This document shows, piece by piece, positions 1-7,435 of a stretch of DNA of 19,228 bases (position 1 is the stretch's first letter; each line of letters opens with the position of its first letter). The stretch comes from JACCXJ01 sp052387115 (lineage in GTDB: Bacteria; Pseudomonadota; Gammaproteobacteria; JACCXJ01): contig JBQTJM010000090.1 of NCBI GenBank assembly GCA_052387115.1, positions 1 through 19,228 on the forward strand, read 5' to 3'. The notes under the pieces are model-generated. The model had not been told where the DNA came from. It worked only from the letters and a program-made list of their open reading frames with translations, and did no database searches. The position numbers and the translations under genes are program-made.

Positions 1-341
1 CCCGAGCACCAGCGAGGGCCTTCGATCGACTCCAAATGGCCTGATCCCAAACCGACACATGATTAGATCCGGTTCAGCCCCTGAGTCGACCCTCCCCCCT
101 TCGCCCCGCCCGCCCGAGACGCCAAGACGCCCGGAAACATAGCGCCTCGAGACGATGAAAGGCCCTTCCAAGCCGAGGACTCGCATGTTTGACAGCTCAC
201 GAGGCCAGAAGTACCATGGCTTTTGAGCAAAAAGCGCGTTTGTTTTTTATACATAGATCGCTTCGGAGTTCGATCGGCCAGTATCAAATTGGTGAGCCGT
301 CCCAATGGTTCCTGCTTGAGACGGAAACCGAGCCTGATCCC

Positions 342-503
342 TTTAATTCTCGTCGGTGCCAAGCCTGAGCTCGCTGCAAGGACAACATGTCCGACCCGAT
401 CGATGTCACCAAGATCAGAGGCAATACGATCGAAGGGCAGCGCAGTTTCTTCGAGCAACTCGTCTGCCATCTGGATACGAACCGCATCGCTCGCGGAGGT
501 GGC
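342..503 (-). pseudogene. Possible remnant of an AraC-type HTH domain
   Basis: On the minus strand this stretch translates to a segment resembling the C-terminal DNA-binding half of AraC-family regulators. It has an R-I-Q-M-A then LLEETALPFDRIASDLG pattern, typical of the first helix-turn-helix, followed 14 residues later by GLAPTR, where the family usually has G-x-(S/T/A)-P-xx-(Y)-R. The second helix between them lacks the usual Phe-x-Arg-x-Phe-Arg-Arg core, and no ligand-binding N-terminal domain is present in any frame. The open frame is much longer (63-821), but its N-terminal part lies antisense to the vapB gene and its C-terminal part is unconvincing. I read this as a decayed gene end; a chance resemblance is possible. 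Confidence 0.33.
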
Positions 504-559
504 AGGCGCGGTCTCGCATCGCGTTAGCGCTTGGTGGATCGCTTTGTGATCCTCGACCG

Positions 560-568
560 TGGTATCAT
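560..568 (+). promoter_or_regulatory. Candidate extended -10 promoter for vapBC
   Basis: The sequence TGGTATCAT fits an extended -10 element (TGn followed by a TATAAT-like hexamer) and lies 34 bases before the antitoxin start. No good -35 box is seen at 17-bp spacing, which is tolerated by extended -10 promoters. This is a pattern match only. Confidence 0.33.
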
Positions 569-602
569 CAGTCACACAAAGCGGCGACTTGATGGGACGA
601 CC

Positions 603-842
603 ATGGTTACGATCACCCGCAAACTCGACATCCCTGAAGACCGTACGTTGGTCATCAAGCTGCCGGACACGGTACCACCAGGTCCGCATGAGGTCGTGGT
701 CATCGTCAGTGAGGAGACCACCGACCGTAAGTCCTCGGGCTCGAACGCCGAGGAGCTCATGCGCTTCGCCGGAACCATCCAAAGCTTTGCCGGGATCGAT
801 GGAATGGAATACCAACGTCATATCAGGGCCGAGTGGGAATGA
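603..842 (+). CDS. VapB-like type II antitoxin
   Basis: A 79-residue acidic protein directly upstream of a PIN-domain toxin gene. Its N-terminus (MVTITRKLDIPEDR, then IKLPDTVPPGPHEVVVIV) shows a short strand-rich segment seen in small antitoxins that bind VapC-type toxins; the C-terminal part is predicted to wrap the toxin. The ATG at 603 is chosen because GGGA lies just upstream and because the N-terminus then matches the usual length of such antitoxins; an in-frame upstream ATG at 531 would add 24 unlikely residues. Its TGA overlaps the toxin ATG in the motif ATGA, so the toxin is probably made by translational coupling. The pair presumably represses its own promoter. The exact antitoxin family is not certain. 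Confidence 0.78.
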   Translation: MVTITRKLDIPEDRTLVIKLPDTVPPGPHEVVVIVSEETTDRKSSGSNAEELMRFAGTIQSFAGIDGMEYQRHIRAEWE

Positions 843-1204
843 CCTTCCTGCTCGACACGAACACGGTCATCTACCTCATCAACGATCGCCTGGCCATGGC
901 GCTCCCGCCTGGACGATACGGGGTTTCGGTCATCACGGAAATCGAGCTGCTATCGTTCCCAGACCTACAGGTCGATGAAGAAGAACAACGCATCCGCGCC
1001 TTTCTTGCTGTCGCCGACCGCGTGGCCATTAGCGAGCCGATTCGCGACCAGGCGATCGTGTTGCGCCGACTGCATCGACTGAAGATCCCCGATGCCATCA
1101 TCGCCGCCACTGCCATGGTTGGAAATGCTGTGTTGTTCAGCAATGACGGAAAGCTGGCAACCATTCCCAATCTGCAGATCAGAGCTGTTCCGCTCAAGGG
1201 TTGA
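839..1204 (+). CDS. vapC: VapC-type PIN-domain ribonuclease toxin
   Basis: A 121-residue PIN-domain protein, the usual VapC size. The family's four acidic metal-binding positions are all visible: Asp6 in LLDTNTVIYL, Glu36 in ITEIELLS, Asp85 in LKIPDAIIAA and Asp103 in LFSNDGKL. VapC toxins are Mg2+-dependent endoribonucleases that cleave tRNA or rRNA when the paired antitoxin is lost; the target of this one cannot be read from the sequence. The ATG at 839 overlaps the antitoxin stop (ATGA). A GTG six bases upstream (833) is an alternative start but would put two extra residues before the conserved N-terminal strand. Nothing in the sequence suggests inactivation, so the pair is probably functional. 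Confidence 0.9.
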   Translation: MTFLLDTNTVIYLINDRLAMALPPGRYGVSVITEIELLSFPDLQVDEEEQRIRAFLAVADRVAISEPIRDQAIVLRRLHRLKIPDAIIAATAMVGNAVLFSNDGKLATIPNLQIRAVPLKG

Positions 1205-1416
1205 CGAGAGGATCCGCCACGTCCTCCGCCTTCACCTCAGTTTGCTCGCTCAAGCCGTATGGCCCGGCGACATTGAGGGGCGTCTTGCGCCGTAAGCCCG
1301 TTCAGATGCGGTTCGTTCCTCACCGCATCCTGTCGCACTTGCTCTTCCCAAGGGGCCGACGCGGACCGTCGCACAGGGTAGCGTTCTGCTCGCCAGGCAC
1401 GCTCTGACACCTTGCC

Positions 1417-1450
1417 AACCCCGTAAATTAGACAACCCCGTAAATCAGAC
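1417..1450. repeat. 17-bp tandem direct repeat
   Basis: Two abutting 17-base copies, AACCCCGTAAATTAGAC (1417-1433) and AACCCCGTAAATCAGAC (1434-1450), differ at one base. They sit directly before the palindrome that precedes the Phd antitoxin remnant, so they may be part of its operator or arise from a slippage duplication. Confidence 0.85.
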
Positions 1451-1475
1451 TAGATAGACTAGCTAGTCTGGTCTA
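1451..1475. promoter_or_regulatory. Palindromic operator-like site before the Phd gene
   Basis: The central 14 bases AGACTAGCTAGTCT (1456-1469) are a perfect palindrome, and the symmetry extends to TAGA at 1451 and TCTA at 1475 with only two unmatched base pairs. It lies 20 bases before the antitoxin ATG. Phd/YefM antitoxins bind palindromes in their own promoter region, so an autoregulatory operator is the natural reading. Confidence 0.6.
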
Positions 1476-1494
1476 TTTGATCCTGGGCATCACC

Positions 1495-1733
1495 ATGCAA
1501 ACCATCAGTCTCTTCCGGGCGAAAACCCACTTGTCCAAGCTGATCGACCAGATCGCCTCGGGCGAGGAGACCGAGATTGTCATTTCTCGAAACGGCAAAC
1601 CGGTCGCGCGAGTCGTCGCGTTCGTGCCCCCGATGCTTCTCGCCGGATCGGGATCGCCAAGGGCGAGTTCACCGTTCCCGACGACATCGACCGTGCCGAG
1701 GAAAGAGCCCAGCCAGATGAGCACCTTGCTTGA
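1495..1733 (+). pseudogene. Phd/YefM-family antitoxin, frameshifted
   Basis: The start reads MQTISLFRAKTHLSKLIDQI, then EIVISRNGKPVARVV, the classic Phd fold (strand, helix, then a strand with the N-G-K-P-V-A-R motif). After about residue 46 the frame fails. Adding one base to the five-C run at 1627-1631 restores a continuous frame ending in SRRIGIAKGEFTVPDDIDRA and a stop at 1731-1733, giving a 79-residue protein of normal Phd length with the family's usual C-terminal I-A-K-G-x-F-x-V-P-D-D-I motif. So it is either a real frameshift or a homopolymer sequencing error. The ATG at 1495 is preferred to a TTG at 1477. The 3' end overlaps the DUF433 gene. No VapC- or Doc-type toxin follows. Confidence 0.82.
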
Positions 1734-1910
1734 ACGCATTTCCAGTGAACCGGGCAAGTGCGGGGGGAGCCTTGCCTCCGGGGTATGCGGATCAGGGTCG
1801 TGGACATACTCGAAATGCTGGCCTCCAACGTCGGTATTCCGGAGATACTCGCCGATTTTCCCGATCTGGAACCGGAGGATATACGAAGGCACCCGCGCGC
1901 CGTAACCTAA
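1717..1910 (+). pseudogene. DUF433 family protein, frameshifted and shortened
   Basis: The N-terminus MSTLLERISSEPGKCGG continues, after adding one base to the six-G run at 1762-1767, as EPCLRGMRIRVVDILEML and then IPEILADFPDLEPEDI. This is the DUF433 signature (P-C-[IL]-R-G-x-R-I-x-V-x-D-I-L, then I-L-x-D-[FY]-P-x-L). Known DUF433 proteins are small winged-helix-like proteins, and some act as antitoxins for PIN-like toxins (the VapB45 type). After EPEDIRR the usual C-terminal helix is missing and the frame stops at 1908-1910. The start overlaps the Phd remnant by 17 bases. No DUF5615-type PIN partner is seen. The second single-base loss in a homopolymer this close to the first is notable. 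Confidence 0.78.
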
Positions 1911-2078
1911 CATGGGCGACGATAAATGAGTTTGCGGCCCCGTTCTTCGCACTGGTTCGGCGTACCCTTCAAGCCGGCTCGACGTAGTGTCAGCTACGCC
2001 TTCGCCGACTTTCAGTCCGTGCGGCCCGCCAGACCGGCGCCTCGGTGGCCTCGCGGCGGGCAGTGGTGCGAATCCGGG

Positions 2079-2810
2079 CTAACCGAGATCGCCCCACAGC
2101 GTCTGCAGGGCGCTCAGGGCCGCCACCGCCGCGGTCTCGGTGCGCAGGACCCGCGGGCCGAGCCGTAGCGCTCGGTATCCGGCGCGCTCGGCGGCACTGG
2201 CCTCCTCTTCGGCGAAGCCCCCTTCGGGACCGATCAACAAGGTGATGGAAGGATCGGGGGCGAGCTCGGAAAGCCGGCACGCGCCCTCTCTACGGACGAG
2301 GAGCAGCTTGAGCCCGGGCACCACAGCGGACAGCCACTCGTCCATGGTCGCGACCGGCAGGAGCCGGGGGAGGCGCGTGCGCCCGCACTGCTCACAGGCC
2401 GCCTGCACGACCCTGGCCCAGTGCCCGGCGCGATGCTCGCCGCGCTCGGCCGAAAGGCGCACCACGGAGCGCCGAGTGGCGATCGGGACGATGCGCGAGA
2501 CGCCGAGCTCTGCGGCCTTCTGGAGAGTGTAATCCATGCGCTCGCCGCGCGAGATCCCCTGGGCCAGGGTCAGATCCAGCGGCGACTCGCGGTCGGCAGG
2601 CCGATGGCCGCCGACGCGCACGCTCACCCGTTCGCGATCTACGATCTCGATCGTGGCCCGCCACTCGCCGCCTTCGCCATCGAAGAGCGTGACATCCGCG
2701 CCCGGCCCGAGGCGCAGCACGCGGCCGAGATGGGCCGCCGGCTCGCCACGGAGATCGATGCCCGTCCCTTCGACGAGCCGTTCCGGCACGAATATGCGGG
2801 GTACGCGCAT
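2079..2810 (-). CDS. rsmE: 16S rRNA m3U1498 methyltransferase RsmE
   Basis: RsmE methylates N3 of U1498 in the 16S rRNA of assembled 30S subunits, using S-adenosylmethionine. The protein has 243 residues, the same as the E. coli enzyme. It carries an N-terminal PUA-like domain (about 1-70, with HLGRVLRLGPGADVTLFDG) and a C-terminal SPOUT knot methyltransferase domain with family motifs ERMDYTLQKAAELGV (90-104), QAACEQCGRTRLP (136-148), LLIGPEGGF (191-199) and LRLGPRVLRTETAAVAAL (215-232). The last two shape the trefoil-knot cofactor site. It is the third gene of the rsd-bioA-rsmE run, with a 20-bp gap to bioA. No clear ribosome binding site precedes the ATG, but the start fits the family's N-terminus. 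Confidence 0.96.
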   Translation of the reverse strand: MRVPRIFVPERLVEGTGIDLRGEPAAHLGRVLRLGPGADVTLFDGEGGEWRATIEIVDRERVSVRVGGHRPADRESPLDLTLAQGISRGERMDYTLQKAAELGVSRIVPIATRRSVVRLSAERGEHRAGHWARVVQAACEQCGRTRLPRLLPVATMDEWLSAVVPGLKLLLVRREGACRLSELAPDPSITLLIGPEGGFAEEEASAAERAGYRALRLGPRVLRTETAAVAALSALQTLWGDLG

Positions 2811-2830
2811 GTCAGGGGTTGTGAATGAAT

Positions 2831-4195
2831 CTATTCGGCGGTGGCGCGCTCGATGCCCTCGGTGGCGACCTCGGCCATGAGCCGGATCTCGTCCTCGGTG
2901 ATCACATAGGGGGGCATGAAATAGATGACATCCCCGAGCGGCCGCAACAGCACCCCGCGCGACAGCCCATGGACATAGACGATGCGCCCGCGGCGCTCTT
3001 CCCAGGGGTAAGGGACTCGATGCGCCTTGTCCTTCACCAGCTCGATGGCCAGGATCATGCCCGTCTGCCGCACCTCGGCCACGTGCGGGTGGTCATGGAG
3101 GTGCGCCGTGGCCGCGGCCATCGTCCGGGCCAAGAGACGGTTGTGCTCCAGGACCGGTCGCTCGTCGAAGAGACCCAAGGTGGCGAGCGCCGCTCTGCAG
3201 GCGAGCGGGTTCCCCGTATAACTATGCGAGTGCAGGAACGCGATCCGGCTTGCGAAATCGCCGTAGAACGCGCGGTAGACCTCATCGGTGGTCAGGACGG
3301 CGCCAAGCGGTAGATAACCGCCCGTGAGCCCCTTCGAAAGGCACAAGAAATCCGGGCTGACAGCGGCCTGTTCGCACGCGAACATCGACCCGGTCCGGCC
3401 GAAACCCACCGCCACCTCGTCGGCGATGAGATGGACCCCAAGCTCATCGCAGGCCGCGCGCAGGCGTTCCAGGTACACCGGGTGGTACATCCGCATCCCA
3501 CCCGCGCACTGCACCAAGGGCTCGACGATGACCGCGCACACCTCATGGGCATGCCGCTCCAGGAGACGCGCCAGGGGCTCGAACCGGCGCGCACTGTGAG
3601 ACCCCCAGCCCTCGCCCGGCTCGCGATGGTAGCAATCCGGCGAGGGCGCGCGAATGACGTCCATGAGCAGCGCGCTATAGCTTTCGCGGTAGAGTGGGAT
3701 GTCGGACACCGCGAGCGCCCCGAGCGTCTCGCCATGATAGGCGTTCTCGAGGGCGATGAAACGTGTCTTGCGGGGTTCCCCCCGATTCCGCCAGTAATGG
3801 AAGCTCATCTTGAGCGCCACCTCGACGGCGGTCGAACCGTTATCGGCGTAGAAACAACGTGTGAGGCGTTTTTTATTCTCTGGTTCGGCCGGGCTCATCT
3901 CGATCAGACGCTCGGCGAGCGCGACGGCTGGCTCGTGCGTGAACCCGGCGAGTAAGACATGCTCCAGCGTTTCTGCCTGCTGGCATATCGCCGCGGTGAT
4001 CGTGGGATGGGCATGTCCGAAGAGGTTGACCCACCAGGAGCTGATGGCATCGAGGTAGCGGCGCCCGTGCTCGTCTTCGAGCCACACGCCCGAGGCACGG
4101 CGGATGGGGATGGGGGGTAGCCGCTCGTGGTCCTGCATCTGCGTGCACGGGTGCCACAGGCCCGTGCCCGGCGGCCAGGCGTCGAGATCCGCCAC
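2831..4195 (-). CDS. bioA: Adenosylmethionine-8-amino-7-oxononanoate aminotransferase
   Basis: BioA is the PLP-dependent enzyme of biotin synthesis that converts 8-amino-7-oxononanoate to 7,8-diaminononanoate with S-adenosylmethionine as amino donor. In the 454-residue reading, visible family features are WHPCTQM (14-20), the SSWWVNLFGHAHP stretch (52-64), DNGSTAVEVALK (118-129), NAYHGETLGA (151-160), DEVAVGFGRTG with the PLP-contacting Asp259, and the Schiff-base Lys288 in LCLSKGLTGGYLPL. The GTG at 4195 is chosen because GGGGAAAAGG precedes it, it follows the rsd stop by 17 bases, and the protein then has normal length. The open frame upstream of it is only an antisense-type shadow of rsd. 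Other biotin genes are absent from the window. Confidence 0.95.
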   Translation of the reverse strand: MADLDAWPPGTGLWHPCTQMQDHERLPPIPIRRASGVWLEDEHGRRYLDAISSWWVNLFGHAHPTITAAICQQAETLEHVLLAGFTHEPAVALAERLIEMSPAEPENKKRLTRCFYADNGSTAVEVALKMSFHYWRNRGEPRKTRFIALENAYHGETLGALAVSDIPLYRESYSALLMDVIRAPSPDCYHREPGEGWGSHSARRFEPLARLLERHAHEVCAVIVEPLVQCAGGMRMYHPVYLERLRAACDELGVHLIADEVAVGFGRTGSMFACEQAAVSPDFLCLSKGLTGGYLPLGAVLTTDEVYRAFYGDFASRIAFLHSHSYTGNPLACRAALATLGLFDERPVLEHNRLLARTMAAATAHLHDHPHVAEVRQTGMILAIELVKDKAHRVPYPWEERRGRIVYVHGLSRGVLLRPLGDVIYFMPPYVITEDEIRLMAEVATEGIERATAE

Positions 4196-4212
4196 CGCCT
4201 TTTCCCCGGGGC

Positions 4213-4680
4213 TCAGCCCCGAACGGTCGCCACGGACCCGACGAGGGCTCCGATCAGCCGGTCTTCCATCTCGATGCGTCTCGCCAGGACCTCGCCGAGC
4301 CGCGACAGGTCGGCATGCAGGTCCGCGCCGGCGCCTTGTGACCGGTCCCCACAATATTTTTCGCTGAACTCGAGGGCGAGGTCCGTCGTGGTGGCGATGT
4401 CGGGGTAGAGAGCAACCGCCAGTTCCAGCACCGGACGGCGCCTCTCGGTATGCGCTTCCAAGCGCTCGTAGAGCCCGAAATGCGCCGCGGCGATGTAGTC
4501 GGTCAAGAGCTGGCAGAACTTGGTCACGAGCATCGCGCGCGGTCTCTCGCGCTCGAACGGTTGGACCCCCGACAGCCGGCACAGGAGGGCGAGCAACTGG
4601 TCGCGGTCCGCCAGGAGGTTCGCCACGATCCCCTGCGTCGCATGGCGATCCATGGCATATTTCTTGTTCAGGTTGCGCAT
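4213..4680 (-). CDS. rsd: Rsd/AlgQ family anti-sigma-70 regulator
   Basis: A 155-residue protein matching the Rsd/AlgQ family. The most telling segment is FCQLLTDYIAAAHFGLYERL (55-74), which corresponds to the conserved F-C-x-x-L-x-D-Y-(I/L)-x-A-x-H-F-x-x-Y-E-R of Rsd. The C-terminus has LGEVLARRIEMEDRLI, matching the family's LGExLxxRFxxEDxLI. Rsd binds region 4 of sigma-70, favouring alternative sigma factors in stationary phase; AlgQ in pseudomonads promotes alginate and virulence genes. The ATG at 4680 is used; an in-frame ATG at 4653 is an alternative. The gene heads the rsd-bioA-rsmE run and is divergent from the kinase gene, with a 137-bp shared upstream region containing TTGACA near its own start. 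Confidence 0.86.
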   Translation of the reverse strand: MRNLNKKYAMDRHATQGIVANLLADRDQLLALLCRLSGVQPFERERPRAMLVTKFCQLLTDYIAAAHFGLYERLEAHTERRRPVLELAVALYPDIATTTDLALEFSEKYCGDRSQGAGADLHADLSRLGEVLARRIEMEDRLIGALVGSVATVRG

Positions 4681-4804
4681 GTCGTCATCCGTTCCGTCAT
4701 TGATCTGTCAAGGGTATCCTGGCCGGCCGCGGGTCGGCAAGCGGCCTGACTGACTGGTATTAAGCAAGCTAGAGGCCATTGAACCATAGGCTCCCTACCC
4801 CGGC

Positions 4805-4810
4805 TATAAT
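4805..4810 (+). promoter_or_regulatory. Perfect -10 box just before the kinase start
   Basis: TATAAT at 4805-4810 is a consensus -10 hexamer. Transcription from it would begin about 4816-4818, at the GTG proposed as the kinase start. The nearest -35-like hexamer is TTGAAC at 4779-4784, with a 20-bp spacer that is longer than ideal. Alternatively the match is fortuitous inside a longer coding region starting at TTG 4779. Confidence 0.5.
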
Positions 4811-4817
4811 CGCCGCC

Positions 4818-6310
<1,493 letters not shown>

Positions 6311-6311
<1 letters not shown>

Positions 6312-6365
6312 GAGCTTGTGAAAGAATCATCGCGAGCGGCCGCAGCAGATTTTTTCACAAGCTCT
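6311..6365. terminator. Long hairpin after the kinase gene
   Basis: The arms at 6311-6328 (starting AGAGCTTGTGAAAG) and 6348-6365 (ending TTTCACAAGCTCT) pair over 18 bases with one G-T pair. The 19-base loop contains GCGGCCGC. The left arm abuts the kinase stop codon. It may end kinase transcription, with T-rich bases in the right arm rather than after it, or be a dispersed palindromic repeat. Confidence 0.6.
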
Positions 6366-6376
6366 GAGCGCACGTG

Positions 6377-6461
6377 ATAAATCGCCCTTTATTGATCCCC
6401 CCACCCTAGACCCTCTCCCGGAGGGTCCCGGAGGGAGAGGGGATATAAGGAGCCGATTTAT
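6377..6461. repeat. Nested inverted repeat, REP-like
   Basis: A GC-rich hairpin, CCCTCTCCC (6411-6419) with GGGAGAGGG (6433-6441), is bracketed by ATAAATCG (6377-6384) and CGATTTAT (6454-6461). The CCCTCTCCC/GGGAGAGGG type of palindrome is common as an intergenic repeat in proteobacteria. Here it lies between two convergent genes and could act as a two-way terminator or mRNA end stabiliser. Confidence 0.6.
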
Positions 6462-6498
6462 GACCATGGTGCGCCGAGATCGCCGGGGCGAGCTCATT

Positions 6499-6528
6499 GC
6501 GGGTAGCACCGGCCGCGGGTAGCACCGG
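6499..6528. repeat. 16-bp period direct repeat
   Basis: GCGGGTAGCACCGG occurs at 6499-6512 and again at 6515-6528, separated by CC. It lies just beyond the bamE stop codon and has no evident function. Confidence 0.8.
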
Positions 6529-6533
6529 GCGCT

Positions 6534-7100
6534 TTACCGCGGCAGGCCGCCGTCCTCCTCCGGGATCCGACCGGCTTGAACACCGGTATTCGCCAACTCG
6601 ACCCCCGGGGCCGCCGGCCCGGCATCCTCGCCCTTCTCGACTTCGTCACCGCCTAACCCGATCGCGTCCGCAATCGCCGTCAGCCAACCGCGCTCGCGTT
6701 CCCCGGGAACCTCTACCGTGATCTCGGGGCGCGGTTGCGGCTCCAAATGACCCCTGGCGGGTTTGACGTCACCGGCCACCCGGACCAGGCGCTCCTCCTG
6801 AAAATATAGGGTGACACGGCGCTCGACCCGGTGTTCGCCGCTCGGCTTCATCGTATAGACGTAGTCCCAGCGATCCTGGTTGAATACGTCCTTCACGAGC
6901 GATGTGCCCATGATGGAGCGCACCTTGGCGCGGTCCATCCCGTGTTGCAACCGCGCCAGCATGTCCTGCGTCACGACATTGCCTTGCTGCACATCGATGC
7001 GATGGAAGAACGGGAGCGGCGTCGATTCCAGCCAACCGCTCATTGAACAACCGCCGAGCACCGCAACCGACAGCACCACGAATTCGAACCGTCTAGTCAT
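6534..7100 (-). CDS. bamE: Outer membrane assembly lipoprotein BamE (SmpA/OmlA)
   Basis: BamE is the small lipoprotein of the BAM complex that inserts beta-barrel proteins in the outer membrane. The signal MTRRFEFVVLSVAVLGGC ends in a lipobox with the lipidated Cys18. The core matches the family: IDVQQGNVVTQDMLARLQHG, then AKVRSIMGTSLVKDVF and DRWDYVYTM, then RRVTLYFQEERL. The 188-residue protein is longer than E. coli BamE (about 113); the extra C-terminal 70 residues are charged and hold a GWLTAIADAIGLGG helix-like segment, probably a lineage-specific extension. The ATG at 7100 has a strong GGGAGGGG ribosome binding site. The gene stands alone, away from its common neighbour fur. Confidence 0.94.
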   Translation of the reverse strand: MTRRFEFVVLSVAVLGGCSMSGWLESTPLPFFHRIDVQQGNVVTQDMLARLQHGMDRAKVRSIMGTSLVKDVFNQDRWDYVYTMKPSGEHRVERRVTLYFQEERLVRVAGDVKPARGHLEPQPRPEITVEVPGERERGWLTAIADAIGLGGDEVEKGEDAGPAAPGVELANTGVQAGRIPEEDGGLPR

Positions 7101-7135
7101 GTCCCCTCCCCCGCTCCCGGGCGAAGCCACCCCGA

Positions 7136-7181
7136 GTGATAGGCCCCGGGTCATAGGCCCGGGTGATCGGCCCGGGTGATC
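7136..7181. repeat. Tandem array of 13-14 bp units upstream of bamE
   Basis: Three imperfect units (GTGATAGGCCCCGG, GTCATAGGCCCGG, GTGATCGGCCCGG) are followed by a partial fourth, GTGATC. The array lies 36-81 bases before the bamE start. The last units also form a palindrome-like TGATC-N9-GATCA, so it could bind a regulator; slippage is the simpler explanation. Confidence 0.75.
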
Positions 7182-7398
7182 AGTGATATATGGCATCGAT
7201 TGTATACGCCGCTGCGCCGCTGCGCCAGCCACGCGCTGGCACGGGGGAAAAAAAGGGGCACGTCCGTGTGCCAAGGGCTTGGTCCGCGTGACCGCGGACG
7301 GAGGGAAGGAGGCGGAATCGCCGCACCTATCGGGAAAACCGGGCAGGGCGTCGACGAGCGCTCAGAATACGGCCTGTGCCGGCGGCGATGCACGGTAC

Positions 7399-7423
7399 TA
7401 TTTCACAGGATCTCTGTGAAATA
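7399..7423 (-). terminator. Hairpin downstream of the peptide transporter gene
   Basis: TATTTCACAG (7399-7408) and CTGTGAAATA (7414-7423) form a perfect 10-bp stem with a 5-base loop, 12 bases beyond the transporter stop codon. There is no long T-run, so it is either a weak intrinsic terminator or a 3'-end stabilising hairpin. Confidence 0.55.
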
Positions 7424-7435
7424 TTCCCCAAACGG

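Larger units (their letters stand above)
1..602. other. Stretch without an intact gene upstream of vapBC
   Basis: No intact gene is convincing here on either strand. It contains the AraC-like remnant at 342-503, an AT-rich patch around 225-260 that stands out from the GC-rich surroundings, and the likely promoter of the toxin-antitoxin pair at its right end. Confidence 0.5.
1205..1494. other. Intergenic region between two toxin-antitoxin loci
   Basis: I see no coding sequence in 1205-1416. The right end contains a 17-bp tandem repeat and a palindrome, listed separately, that probably form the regulatory region of the decayed Phd locus. Confidence 0.6.
7101..7435. other. Intergenic region upstream of bamE
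   Basis: No gene is convincing here. The stretch holds the bamE ribosome binding site, the 13-14 bp tandem array at 7136-7181, an AT-richer patch around 7183-7207 with a TACAAT-like -10 candidate for bamE on the minus strand, and the hairpin behind the transporter gene at 7399-7423. Confidence 0.55.

Noticed and set aside
63..821. 252-codon minus-strand frame
   Set aside because: Most of it is antisense to the vapB gene or has no family-like composition; only the 342-503 part resembles AraC.
2816..2831. GGTTGTGAATGAATCT between bioA and rsmE resembles the left arm at 6313-6328
   Set aside because: Only 13 of 16 bases agree and there is no second arm; coincidence is likely.
4196..4582. N-terminal extension of the bioA reading frame
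   Set aside because: It overlaps rsd in another frame, is Arg/Pro-rich and adds 129 residues unlike any BioA.
7399..7423. LexA or CRP site
   Set aside because: The half-sites CACAG and CTGTG are in the wrong orientation and spacing for either regulator; the hairpin reading is simpler.
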